DNA from: Oceanisphaera psychrotolerans
Lineage (GTDB): Bacteria; Pseudomonadota; Gammaproteobacteria; Enterobacterales; Aeromonadaceae
Reading direction: 5' to 3'
Assembly (NCBI RefSeq): GCF_001870485.1
Contig: NZ_MDKE01000001.1
Coordinates: 1-64,000, forward strand
Length of the DNA stretch: 64,000 bases
Shown here in pieces: positions 36,911-45,808 of the stretch. A program made the position numbers and the translations under genes. Each line of letters begins with the position of its first letter. Position 1 is the first letter of the stretch. A model generated the notes under the pieces. The model searched no databases. It was not told the origin of the DNA and worked only from the letters and a program-made list of their open reading frames with translations.

Positions 36911-38349
36911 TTTCTCAACGCATCCCATTCTTTCTGCTGCTGGCGTAGTTGCTCCAGTCGGGCCCCGAGGCGGGCGCGTTGCATGGCGTCCCTGGACAGG
37001 TTGGCGGCAATTTCCATCTGATCCACCGCCATATCGTAACGCCCTTTCAGGGCGGCCACCTCGGCCTGGGCCTGGCGGAAGGAGGACTCGTCGCTCAGGG
37101 GTCGATAGGACTGGGCGATCAGCTCCCAGGCCAGCAGGTTGTCGGGATAGCGGCGCAGGTAGTTGTCGAGCAGGGTGGCCGCCTGCTGATGACGGCCCGC
37201 CTGCAGCAGGCTGTCGGCCAGGTTGATCATCACGACCGGGTTGTCGGGCAACCGCTTTTGAGCTGCCTGTAACCGGGCGATGGCGGCATCAAAGCGGCCT
37301 TCGGCATTATCCAGGTCGGTCTGGGCGTCGAGAATGAAGATGTTGTTGCCGTGGCGACTGGCCAGATCGTTCAGCAGGGGCCGGGCCTGATCGTATTCAT
37401 TGATGTTCAGCAGGGCCAGCGCCTGGCCATAGCGGGCGGCATCGGTTTGCCAGTCGCCGTCCCGAGCGGCCTCCTGTTCGAAGAAACGGTGCAGCTCAGT
37501 GGCGCTGGATTGCTGAAACCGCACCATGACTCTGGCCTTGGCCAGTTGAAAATTCAGGCTGGGCGGGTAGACTTTGGCCGGGTACTCCTGGGCACGGCTG
37601 CGCGCCTCGGCGATGCGGCTGCTGGGGAGCGGGTGGGTCAGCAACATGGGGGGCGGTGTGCTGGCGAACTGGTATTGTTCGGCCAGTTTCTGAAAAAAGC
37701 CGGCCATGGCATTGGGATCGAAGCCGGCGTTGTGCAGCAGGCGCAGGCCTATGCGATCCGCTTCAAACTCGTTATCCCGGGTATAGTTGATAGCCGACTG
37801 CATCTTCAGGCCCAGGGTGGTCTGCAGGGCCGCCATGCCGGCCTGGGGGTTGACCACCGCCAGCGCCACCGAGCCCACCAGCCCCGCTATGGTAAGCGGA
37901 GTGCTGCGGGACTGGGATTCCAGATAGCGGGCGATATGGCGCTGGGTAACGTGGGTAATTTCGTGGGCCACCACCGAGGCCAGCTCGCTTTCGCTGGCGG
38001 CTTTGAGAAACAGTCCCGAATGAAGTTGTATTACACCGCCGAGGAAGGCACTGGCGTTGATGTCGTCGTCACGGATCAACAGGAACCGGAACGGGAATCG
38101 TACCGAATCGGCCTGGGACAACAGCCTGAGCCCAAGATCGGTGACGTATTCGTTGAGCACAGGATCGTCGATCACCGGCTGGTTGGCCCGGGCAAAACGG
38201 GTAAAAGCCTGGCCAAACTGAACTTCCCGCTCCACCGACATGGCGCTGACTCCGGCGGTACCGATGTCGGGCAGGTTGTTGGCGGCCTGCGGCGAGGTGA
38301 TCGTCAGCAGCGATAATACCAGCGCCAGCCTGGTGACATGAAAACCCAT
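36907..38349 (-). CDS. bepA: Periplasmic chaperone/metalloprotease BepA
   Basis: A 480-residue exported protein that promotes assembly or degradation of LptD and other outer-membrane proteins. A signal peptide (about 23 residues) leads to an M48 domain with the zinc motif HEITH (about residue 136) and the third-ligand region DNEFEADRIG near 200, then C-terminal TPR repeats (about 310-480, for example QAAQKRLPDNPVVMINLADSLLQAGRH). The start at 38349 has AAGAAGG about nine bases upstream; the longer frame to 38553 overlaps the tusA-like gene and is rejected. It sits near perM and yfgD as in E. coli. Confidence 0.93.
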   Translation of the reverse strand: MGFHVTRLALVLSLLTITSPQAANNLPDIGTAGVSAMSVEREVQFGQAFTRFARANQPVIDDPVLNEYVTDLGLRLLSQADSVRFPFRFLLIRDDDINASAFLGGVIQLHSGLFLKAASESELASVVAHEITHVTQRHIARYLESQSRSTPLTIAGLVGSVALAVVNPQAGMAALQTTLGLKMQSAINYTRDNEFEADRIGLRLLHNAGFDPNAMAGFFQKLAEQYQFASTPPPMLLTHPLPSSRIAEARSRAQEYPAKVYPPSLNFQLAKARVMVRFQQSSATELHRFFEQEAARDGDWQTDAARYGQALALLNINEYDQARPLLNDLASRHGNNIFILDAQTDLDNAEGRFDAAIARLQAAQKRLPDNPVVMINLADSLLQAGRHQQAATLLDNYLRRYPDNLLAWELIAQSYRPLSDESSFRQAQAEVAALKGRYDMAVDQMEIAANLSRDAMQRARLGARLEQLRQQQKEWDALRN

Positions 38350-38466
38350 TCTGATTAACCTTCTTGATGGTGCACTGCCAGCAGAATACTCGCCCCAATA
38401 AGGGGGAACAAGCATTGTTTGGTAGCCACAACAAAGGGATAATGCCTTTCTTTTGCCGGAGGTGAG

Positions 38467-38688
38467 GTGGAGATACTGGATGCGAGCGCCTGGCGCTGTC
38501 CCTTGCCGCTGATCCGGGTCAAACTCTGGCTGAAGGCGGCCGAGGCCGGGCAACAGTTACGACTGTTACTGAGAGATGCGGGCTCACGTCAGGATATTCC
38601 TGCTTATGTTTCGCGCATGGGCCACGCCATTGAGGTGGTGGCTGACGATGGCGAAATGCTGACATTGATGATCACCAAGGCACCATAA
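38467..38688 (+). CDS. TusA/SirA-like sulfurtransferase
   Basis: A 73-residue TusA-family protein. The catalytic cysteine and the family signature are seen in WRCPLPLIRVKLWLK (about residues 9-23); the rest forms the small two-layer fold. TusA itself relays sulfur to tRNA thiolation, but this short paralog, found beside perM in related genomes, has no assigned partner. The GTG start at 38467 follows a strong GGAGGTGA. PerM starts 12 bp downstream. Confidence 0.82.
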   Translation: MEILDASAWRCPLPLIRVKLWLKAAEAGQQLRLLLRDAGSRQDIPAYVSRMGHAIEVVADDGEMLTLMITKAP

Positions 38689-38700
38689 GGAAGTTATTGC

Positions 38701-39774
38701 ATGCTGGATGTTCTCAAACACTGGTATCGACAGCGGTTTTCCGATCCCGGTGCCGTTGCGTTGTTCCTGAGCCTGCTGTTTGGCTTTGTGGTGGTGTATT
38801 TTCTGGGCCATATTCTGGCGCCTTTTTTCGCCGCCGTGGTCATGGCCTACCTGCTGGACTGGCCGGTCAGCCGGATGGAACGGCTGGGGCTGACCCGCTG
38901 GCTGGCCGCTTCCGTGGTGCAACTGCTGTTCGCCATCGTGGTGGTGCTGTCACTGATCAGCATAGTGCCGACCTTCTTGTCGCAGACCGCCAACCTGGCC
39001 CGTGAAATACCGACCATGATCAGCCGCTCCCAGGAGCTGCTGCTGACCCTGCCGGAGCAATATCCCGAACTGGTGGATGTGACCCTGGTGCAAAGCGTAC
39101 TGGACGATCTACGTGCTCGTCTGCTGGGGTCGGCAGACGCCATTCTCAGTGTGTCACTGAGCTCGCTGACCAATGCCGCCGTCCTGATGGTGTACCTGAT
39201 CCTGGTGTCGGTGCTGGTGTTCTTCATGCTGAAAGACAAGCGTGCCCTGATGCACAGCGCCAGCCACTTTCTGCCGCGCAACCGGGAGCTGGTATCGCGG
39301 GTGTGGCATGAAATGAACGTGCAGATCGCCAACTATGTGCGCGGCAAGGTGATAGAAATCCTGATCGTGGGCAGTGTCAGCTACCTGACCTTCGTGTTGC
39401 TGGATTTGCGTTATCCGCTGTTGCTGGCGGTACTGGTCGGCTTCTCGGTACTGATCCCCTATATCGGCGCGGCGGCGGCCACGGTGCCGGTGGCCATGGT
39501 GGGCCTGTTCCAGTGGGGATTTACGCCCCCCTTCTTCTACCTGATAGTCGCCTACGGCATCATTCAGGCGCTGGATGGCAACGTGCTGGTGCCTATTCTG
39601 TTTTCGGAAGCGGTCAACCTGCATCCCATCGCCATCATCGTGGCGGTGCTGGTGTTCGGCGGCCTCTGGGGCTTCTGGGGGGTGTTTTTCGCCATTCCCC
39701 TGGCCACGCTGGTGAAAGCGGTGCTGAACGCCTGGCCCCGGCAGGATGACGCGCTGTCCAGCTCGGATATTTAA
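38701..39774 (+). CDS. perM: AI-2E family transporter PerM
   Basis: A 357-residue inner-membrane protein of the AI-2 exporter-like family (PerM/YfgO). Eight or so helices are evident, with the family core GKVIEILIVGSVSYLTFVLL and GFSVLIPYIGAAAATVPVAMVG-like region near the C-terminal half. Despite the family name, PerM has not been shown to export autoinducer-2; its substrate is unknown. The neighbourhood perM / bepA / yfgD is conserved with E. coli. It probably shares a transcript with the tusA-like gene. Confidence 0.9.
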   Translation: MLDVLKHWYRQRFSDPGAVALFLSLLFGFVVVYFLGHILAPFFAAVVMAYLLDWPVSRMERLGLTRWLAASVVQLLFAIVVVLSLISIVPTFLSQTANLAREIPTMISRSQELLLTLPEQYPELVDVTLVQSVLDDLRARLLGSADAILSVSLSSLTNAAVLMVYLILVSVLVFFMLKDKRALMHSASHFLPRNRELVSRVWHEMNVQIANYVRGKVIEILIVGSVSYLTFVLLDLRYPLLLAVLVGFSVLIPYIGAAAATVPVAMVGLFQWGFTPPFFYLIVAYGIIQALDGNVLVPILFSEAVNLHPIAIIVAVLVFGGLWGFWGVFFAIPLATLVKAVLNAWPRQDDALSSSDI

Positions 39775-39815
39775 TGAAAAAGCATATTTAGTGCACAAGA
39801 AATAAGGACAATATA

Positions 39816-41153
39816 GTGAGAGAACATTTTGGCTCGCGCTTCGGGTTTATCATGGCCGCCGCCGGGGCGGCGGTGGGGCTGGGCAATATCTGGGGTTTTC
39901 CGACCCAGGCGGCCAGCAACGGCGGCGGCGCTTTTCTTATTACCTATCTGGTACTGGTGATGGTGCTGGGCTTTCCGATGCTGGTGATGGAAGTGGCCAT
40001 CGGCCGCCATGGCCAGGCCAACCCGGTGGACTCGGTGCGCAAGCTGGGTCGTACCCCGCTGCAAAAGGCGATGGCCTCGCTGGTGGGCTATGCGGGCATG
40101 CTGGTGCCGAGCCTGGTGCTGTCGTTTTACGCCATCGTCGCCGGCTGGCTGCTGGCCTTTCTGGCGGCGGCGGTGACCCGCATCCTGGGCTGGGATAGCG
40201 CCACCACCTGGCTGCAGGCATTCGGGCTGGAGCGCAATATCGTCTGGACGCTGGCCTTTTATCTGCTCACTATTCTGGTGGTGCAGGCCGGAGTGCGCCG
40301 GGGCATCGAACGCTGGTCGGCGCGACTGATGCCGGCGTTGTTTGTGCTGTTTTTGCTGCTGTTCTTTTATATCCTGACTCAGGACGGCGCCATGGTCGGG
40401 CTGAAACACTATCTGGTGCCGGATTTCGGCAAGGTACTGGAACCGGATCTTCTTATCAGCGCCATGGGGCAGGCCTTTTTCTCGCTGACCATCGGTGGCT
40501 GTTCCATGCTGATGTACGGCTCCTACCTGAACAATAAAGAGAACATTCCCCGTACCGCCTTTCAGGTCACGCTGATCGATACCGGGGTCGCCTTTCTGGC
40601 GGGTCTGGTGATACTGCCGGCGATGTTCGTCGCCATGCACAACGGCGTGACCATCTTCGCCGAAGACGGCAGCCTGCTCAGCTCCGACACCCTGGTGTTT
40701 GTGGTGTTGCCGGCACTGTTCGATACCATGGGGCCGATAGGGCTGGTGATGGCGCTGGTGTTCTTCGTGCTGATGGGCATAGCGGCGCTGACCTCGTCCA
40801 TTTCCATGCTGGAAGTGCCGGTGTCTTACACCACCGAGCGCTTCAAGGCCCCGCGTCCGCTGGTAACCTGGCTGCTGGGCGGGGGCCTGGCGCTGTTCAG
40901 CGTGATCATCTGCCTGAATTTCGGCACCCTGTTTGGCTTGGTGATCCGGCTGTCGACCCAGAATATACAGCCGCTGGTCGGCCTGGGCTTCTGTGTGCTG
41001 GGGGGCTGGATGTGGGGGCGGGCCAGGCTGTTTGAAGAGCTGGTGCAGGGCTCGCCCGAACTGGCGGCCAGCACCTTCTGGCGTATCTGGCCCTGGTATG
41101 TACGTATCGTATGTCCGCTGCTGGTGCTGCTGGTGATTGGCTCCAGCTGGTAA
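39816..41153 (+). CDS. Sodium-dependent neurotransmitter-symporter family transporter
   Basis: A 445-residue bacterial NSS-family symporter with eleven to twelve helices. The opening REHFGSRFGFIMAAAGAAVG and LGNIWGFP in helix 1 form the Na+ and substrate site region, and the unwound helix 6 region appears as GQAFFSLTIGGCSMLMYGSY. It likely takes up an amino acid or related amine with sodium; specificity is not readable. The start is the GTG at 39816, with AAGGAC upstream; the conserved N-terminus begins there. A terminator lies 58 bp after the stop. Confidence 0.9.
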   Translation: MREHFGSRFGFIMAAAGAAVGLGNIWGFPTQAASNGGGAFLITYLVLVMVLGFPMLVMEVAIGRHGQANPVDSVRKLGRTPLQKAMASLVGYAGMLVPSLVLSFYAIVAGWLLAFLAAAVTRILGWDSATTWLQAFGLERNIVWTLAFYLLTILVVQAGVRRGIERWSARLMPALFVLFLLLFFYILTQDGAMVGLKHYLVPDFGKVLEPDLLISAMGQAFFSLTIGGCSMLMYGSYLNNKENIPRTAFQVTLIDTGVAFLAGLVILPAMFVAMHNGVTIFAEDGSLLSSDTLVFVVLPALFDTMGPIGLVMALVFFVLMGIAALTSSISMLEVPVSYTTERFKAPRPLVTWLLGGGLALFSVIICLNFGTLFGLVIRLSTQNIQPLVGLGFCVLGGWMWGRARLFEELVQGSPELAASTFWRIWPWYVRIVCPLLVLLVIGSSW

Positions 41154-41188
41154 GATCGCGGGAGCAGAAAGCAGCTGAATTCTGAGTT

Positions 41189-41289
41189 GTAGCTGCCACT
41201 TTAGTTGGCAGGGCCCGCGAAGCGGGCCTTTTAATGCTGAAGTCGAGAAGACCTGCTGCGCAGGTCCCGCCAGCTAAAGCGGCGGCTAC
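41189..41289. repeat. Large imperfect inverted repeat with nested hairpins (REP-like)
   Basis: Two 21-base arms, 41189-41209 (GTAGCTGCC...GTTGGC) and 41269-41289 (GCCAGC...GGCTAC), are reverse complements at 17 of 21 positions. They enclose a terminator hairpin (41212-41232) and a second perfect palindrome GACCTGC / GCAGGTC (41250-41266). Confidence 0.6.
41212..41232 (+). terminator. Rho-independent terminator of the NSS transporter gene
   Basis: Perfect 7-bp stem GGCCCGC (41212-41218) / GCGGGCC (41222-41228), GAA loop, followed by TTTT. Confidence 0.75.
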
Positions 41290-41328
41290 AAAGGAGCCTT
41301 GCTTCAGCCAGTCCCCGAATCCCGGAAC

Positions 41329-42165
41329 TTAGTACAGCATGCTGTACAGCTTGCGGCGGTAGCGAGAGGCGACCGGATCGGCACCCATGGTGGTGAGCAT
41401 GTCCAGGAAGTGCTTTCTGGCTTCGCCAAAGGCCAGATCTTGTTGCAGTACCTCGGTCAGCAGTTGCAGGGCTTCTTCCTGCCGGCCAGCCTGAAAATAC
41501 AATACCGCTAGCTCTTCTTTCAACTGCAGTGACTCCGGCTCGGCGGCGAGCTTCTGTTCCAGCTCACGCAGCTCGGGGCTGTCGGCGGCTTCTTCTGCCA
41601 GCTCCAGTCGGGCCAGAATATGCTGATACTGGCTGTCCTGATCGGCCATGCCGATGGTGGCCAGCAGTTGTTTGGTTTCTTCCAGTTTGTTGAGGGCGAG
41701 GGCGGCTTCTGCCAGACAGAGGCGGATGGTCGCGCTGTCTTCCAGCGCCCGGGCCTGCTGCAGCAGACCGTAGGCGGCCTGGGGATCCATGCCCAGCATC
41801 TGCTTGGCCTGATCCAGCAGCAGCTCGGCTTCGTTGGGCTGGTAGGACTGTAGAAACTGCTTGATACCCTTTTCATCCTGCGGACCTTCCAGTACGTCTA
41901 CCGGCTGGCCATCCTTGAAGGCGACCATGGCCGGCAGCCCCTGCAGGCCCAGCTGCACAGCCAGGCTCTGCAGCTGAGGGTCTTCCACGTTGACCTTGGC
42001 CAGATCGATGTGGCTGTTGTCGGCTCCGATAAGTCGCTCCAGCAAGGGCGTCATGGCCTGACATTCGGGCACCTGCTGGGCGTGAAAGTAAATCACCACC
42101 GTCTTGCTCATGGATGCTTCGATTAGCGCTTGCTGGAAATTCTGCACATTGATATCAACGATCAT
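41329..42165 (-). CDS. cnoX: Chaperedoxin CnoX (YbbN)
   Basis: A 278-residue protein with an N-terminal thioredoxin fold (about 1-110) and C-terminal TPR-like helices (about 115-278, for example QAAYGLLQQARALEDSATIR). The usual CGPC is replaced by VPEC, leaving only the second cysteine, so it cannot be a normal disulfide reductase; E. coli YbbN similarly has a non-standard site. The family holds unfolded proteins under hypochlorous-acid stress and passes them to GroEL and DnaK. It begins 10 bp after the phosphopantetheinyl transferase gene and is probably co-transcribed. Confidence 0.9.
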   Translation of the reverse strand: MIVDINVQNFQQALIEASMSKTVVIYFHAQQVPECQAMTPLLERLIGADNSHIDLAKVNVEDPQLQSLAVQLGLQGLPAMVAFKDGQPVDVLEGPQDEKGIKQFLQSYQPNEAELLLDQAKQMLGMDPQAAYGLLQQARALEDSATIRLCLAEAALALNKLEETKQLLATIGMADQDSQYQHILARLELAEEAADSPELRELEQKLAAEPESLQLKEELAVLYFQAGRQEEALQLLTEVLQQDLAFGEARKHFLDMLTTMGADPVASRYRRKLYSMLY

Positions 42166-42175
42166 AAACAGGGCC

Positions 42176-42934
42176 TCACTCAGGCGTTATAAATGGGGGA
42201 ACTATGGGTAAGTTGGGTTGCTGCCCGGTAATTTCAAGTTCGAGCGGTAAATCCGGCAGCCGAAGGTGTGTCGGCTCGGCGCCCGGGAGAGCCTCGCCAG
42301 CCTCGCTCTGGCTATCGATGGCGAGGGTCAGCCAGCTGTGTGCCAGCGGATATTGATAAAGCCGGTAAGGATGTTGGTCCAGCGTGGCGCAGCTATCGTC
42401 CGGTTGCCAGTGCACCCGTTGCAGATTATTGGCGATGCCGCCGCCATCGGCCTTGAGCACCGCCTCCTTGACGGTCCACAGCCGCAAGAAGTCGGCTTCC
42501 GGACGCGTGCCCCGGCTTAACCATTGTTGTTCTGGCTCGCTCAGGTAACGACGGGCCAGGCGGGTTATCTGGGGGGGCGATAACTGCCGGCCTTCGATAT
42601 CGAGACCCAGGCTGCCCCGGTTGCCGAACGCCAGCGCCAGCAGATCGCCGCTGTGGCTGATATTGAAATGCCAGCCAGCCTGTTCCAGTCGGGGTTTACC
42701 CCGGGCGTCGATATGGATGGGGATGCGGTCCGGCGCCAGCCCCAGCCGCTCTGCCAGCAGGTGGCGCAGCAGATAACGGCCCAGTAAAAACAACATCGCC
42801 TGGCGTGGGTGACGGATGCCGTCGAGCCGCGCCAGTTCTGGCTGAGAGAGCGTTTTTCGAGCATTTTCGGGCAAACTGACGCCGGAACAATCACAAATCA
42901 GCAAGCCGGTGAAAATATCCTTGTTTTTACTCAT
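42176..42934 (-). CDS. 4'-phosphopantetheinyl transferase superfamily protein (Sfp type)
   Basis: A 252-residue enzyme predicted to move phosphopantetheine from CoA to a carrier-protein serine. The pseudo-dimeric Sfp fold is marked by FNISHSGDLLALAF, the magnesium motif GLDIEG (about residue 113) and LWTVKEAVLKADG (about 150). No polyketide or peptide synthetase is nearby, so it may be a housekeeping or remote-cluster activator. The next gene, cnoX, starts 10 bp after its stop. It diverges from an NlpC/P60 lipoprotein gene. Confidence 0.88.
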   Translation of the reverse strand: MSKNKDIFTGLLICDCSGVSLPENARKTLSQPELARLDGIRHPRQAMLFLLGRYLLRHLLAERLGLAPDRIPIHIDARGKPRLEQAGWHFNISHSGDLLALAFGNRGSLGLDIEGRQLSPPQITRLARRYLSEPEQQWLSRGTRPEADFLRLWTVKEAVLKADGGGIANNLQRVHWQPDDSCATLDQHPYRLYQYPLAHSWLTLAIDSQSEAGEALPGAEPTHLRLPDLPLELEITGQQPNLPIVPPFITPE

Positions 42935-43004
42935 ATTATTTTTGCCAAACCCCCGGGATCTGCACTAGTATCTTTCAGATTGATAGCTGGTTGCCATTAT
43001 TCAT

Positions 43005-43532
43005 ATGAAAAAGGTAATTCTTCTTGGTGGTTTGCTGCTGCTTGCCGGTTGCAGCAGCAGTCAACACCCCGAGTCAGGAAAAAAGATGGCTGGAAAAAAA
43101 CCGTCTTCTTCCCTGACTTACAGTATCAGCACCGGCCCGATGAAACCCAGATATGCACCGGGTTCAGTCCGGAGTCTGCATCAGGTTTATCAGCGCTGGC
43201 GGGGCGTTCCCTATCGCTTTGGCGGCGCCGATACCGAGGGCATCGATTGCTCGGCCTTTACCCGCACCCTGTATCAGGAAGTATACGGGATGGAGTTGCC
43301 CAGAAGTACTTACGAGCAGGTGACGCTGGGGCGGGAGATCCCCAAAAAGGAACTGCAGCCGGGTGATCTGGTGTTTTTTCGCACCGGTCGCACCCAGCAT
43401 AATGGTGTTTATGTGGGAGACGGCAAGTTCGCCCATGCGTCATCCAGCGTGGGAGTGACCATCTCCCGGCTCGACAACGTCTACTGGCGTAGTCGCTACT
43501 GGCAGGCCCGACGTTTGCTCGACGAACAGTAA
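43005..43532 (+). CDS. NlpC/P60 family lipoprotein (peptidoglycan endopeptidase)
   Basis: A 175-residue lipoprotein with lipobox LLAGC (about residues 13-17) and a basic, Ser-rich linker, then an NlpC/P60 domain from about residue 60. The catalytic cysteine lies in EGIDCSAFTRTLYQ and the catalytic histidine in KFAHASSSVGV; QHNGVYVGDG lies between. Such enzymes cut stem-peptide cross-links in the cell wall, like NlpC and MepS of E. coli. The length and domain order match. It is monocistronic and followed by a heptamer repeat. Confidence 0.9.
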   Translation: MKKVILLGGLLLLAGCSSSQHPESGKKMAGKKPSSSLTYSISTGPMKPRYAPGSVRSLHQVYQRWRGVPYRFGGADTEGIDCSAFTRTLYQEVYGMELPRSTYEQVTLGREIPKKELQPGDLVFFRTGRTQHNGVYVGDGKFAHASSSVGVTISRLDNVYWRSRYWQARRLLDEQ

Positions 43533-43537
43533 AAAAC

Positions 43538-43600
43538 GGGATTAGGGATTCGAGTCTCTAATCCCTAATCCCTAATCCCTAATCCCTAATCCCCAGTCCC
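43538..43600. repeat. Tandem heptamer array (CTAATCC x5) with inverted GGGATTA arm
   Basis: GGGATTAGGGATTCGAG at the left is followed by five exact tandem copies of CTAATCC (43558-43592) and CCAGTCCC. The two arms are complementary, so the RNA can fold. It lies between convergent genes, the NlpC/P60 lipoprotein and yejM. Confidence 0.75.
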
Positions 43601-43608
43601 GGCCTTAA

Positions 43609-45464
43609 TCACTCGCCCTGAAATCGATTCAGTTCGTTCATGACCAGCAGTAACAATGACAGCTCCGGGCTGCGTCCGGCTTGGGCTGATAGTCCTGCGC
43701 CCGCAGCAGCTGGAAATCACCGCGACGATTGAACAGGGTAATGTCATCCTGTTGATAGATAACATATTCCTCCTCATCAGACGCCAGTCGCCAGCGGCTG
43801 GCGTCTGCCTTGAACAGCGACTGGCCGGTACTGAAACTGCGCAGCGGGCTCTGTACGCCCAGCACCTGTCGCATCAGGGTGGGGACCAGATCCAGCTGGC
43901 TGGTTGGATGATTGAAGAGCGCGGGCTGGCGCTGGCCGGGCCAGTCGATGATCAGCGGGACTCGTAACTGGTAAGGCGAGTAGGCGGTGCCGAAACCCCA
44001 GGTGTTATTGTCATTATCGTTGAATTCCATGCCGTGACCGGAGGTGACAATCACCAGAGTATTGTCACCGGTCGCCTGTTTGACCCGGGCCAGCAACTGG
44101 CCGAGCAGGCGGTCGGTATAGAACACCGCATTACGGTAGCGATTGAACAGGGCGTCTCGTTGCTCGTTTTGATAGGCCCGGACCGGGTTCAGTTGCTTCA
44201 GCGATGGCTGGAACGGACCTTCGGTATCGGCGGGCAGATCCAGCTCATTCAGCGCGTCCAGATAGACGAAAGAAAACCAGGGGCGCTGTTCATCCTGTTG
44301 TTCCAGCCAGACGCCGAAGTCGGCCACCGCCTGCCGATCACCGGTGGCACCCCCGGCCGCAGCCTCGAAAGGCTGATTGCGCAGAGTGGAAAAAATGGCG
44401 TCCTGATACAGAGGCTTGTCGAGCCCGCCGCTGGCAAAGAGGCCGAAGCGATAATCCTGGCGTTGCAGTTCGTCGAGCAGTACCGGCGCCATGCCTTCCT
44501 GTTCGGCGTCGCGATGATAATGGGCCGGCAGGCTGTAAAACAGGCTGAACAAGGAGGTGTGTGGGCGATTGCCGGCACTGAGATGATTATCGAAGCGCAG
44601 GTGTCGGCTGGCAAAGCGGTTCAGGTTGGGCATGGTGATGGCATCGAGCTGATCGGCGCGCAAACCGTCCGCGACCACCAGCAGAATATTGGGTGCCTTG
44701 TCCGGCGCCTGCACCGACAGCGGGCGCAGCGGATAATTCAGCCGACGCCCGGGCTGTTCCGCCACCTGCTGTGACAGCTGGCGATACTGATCCTCGTCCA
44801 GCCAGCCCTGCTTGATCAGGAAGCTTTTGGCGGTCATCGGGTAAGACAGCGGAAAGTTGGCCTTCTGATCGGTGATGGGGGTATACACCAGCGCGTCGGC
44901 CCAGATATGGACGCTGTGGGTCAGAAAAAAGCTCACCAGCAGCGGCAGCGCCAGTGGCAGTGTCAGGGAGCGTCGACGACGCTGGCTCCAGCGCCAGAGC
45001 CAGCCGGCCAGCCACAGTTCAAACAGAAACAGCACCGGTACCCATACGAACAACCAGCCCCAGCCAGAGGCCTCTTCGGCCTGGGCCTGTTCCAGCAGCA
45101 AGCGCCAGACGGTGGGATTGAGGTGAAACTTGAACAGGCTGAAGACCTGAGTGTCCACCAGCAGCAGGGTGAGGGCACCGGTGGCGATGGCGGCGCCGAT
45201 GAACTGCACCGCCCGTATTCTGGCAAACAGAAAGGTCAGCGGGAACAGGGTCAGCAGATAGGTAAAGAAGGCCAAAAAGGCGAAATGCCCGACCCAGCTC
45301 ACCAGCATATAGCCGATACCCAGAGGGGTGTCGGGCCAGCCCGCGATCATCAGGTAACGGCTCGAGACCAGCAGCGCGAGCAGGATATTAAAAAATACCA
45401 GCCAGTGTCCCCAGCCAATCAGGCGAGAGACATTGTCGCGATAGAGGTTACCGGTTTCGAGCAT
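43609..45464 (-). CDS. yejM: Inner-membrane cardiolipin/LPS-sensing protein YejM (PbgA), frameshift near the C-terminus
   Basis: A roughly 618-residue protein with five N-terminal helices (about 20-190) and a periplasmic sulfatase-like domain (from about 245, NILLVVADGLRADQL). In E. coli the protein controls LPS synthesis through LapB and FtsH. The DUF3413 membrane region is complete, and the hydrolase-like domain has the usual HGMEFNDND stretch. As read, the last residues become RSCHCYCWS and stop at 43638. Adding one G near 43665 gives RELSLLLLVMNELNRFQGE ending at 43609, which resembles the family C-terminus. Synteny with yejL and yejK supports identity. Confidence 0.92.
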
Positions 45465-45503
45465 AATTCAGCATGATCAACGATTTTTGTCGGTAAAGGG
45501 TGC

Positions 45504-45731
45504 TCAGTGAGCCCCTTTTTGGGTATCGACGGAAGACGTCAGCACCTTGGCAAACTTGTCGGCAATGGCTTTACGTTGTCCCGGAGCGATTTGATGATTG
45601 ATGATATGGGTGGCCAGGTTACCCAGCACCATCAACCGCAGATCGGCCGGTGCCAGATGTTTGTCCATCACGGCTTCCAGCTCGCTCAGTAGTTGATCAA
45701 ATTGTTTTTCGTACTTGGAGATAACAGGCAT
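45504..45731 (-). CDS. yejL: YejL family protein (DUF1414)
   Basis: A 75-residue helical protein matching YejL (SKYEKQFDQLLSELEAVMDKH, LRLMVLGNLATHIINHQI). The function is unknown. It precedes yejM in the same direction with a 39-bp gap and diverges from yejK, the same arrangement as in E. coli. Confidence 0.93.
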   Translation of the reverse strand: MPVISKYEKQFDQLLSELEAVMDKHLAPADLRLMVLGNLATHIINHQIAPGQRKAIADKFAKVLTSSVDTQKGAH

Positions 45732-45808
45732 GGGCGTTCAATCATGTAACTTGATAACAGGATGACTATAATACCCCACCCCTTCTGGCAACTCTACGGC
45801 AATCTGTT

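Noticed and set aside
43558-43592. Tandem CTAATCC units as a CRISPR array or telomere-like sequence
   Set aside because: The 7-bp units have no spacers and no cas genes are near, and there is no replicon end here.
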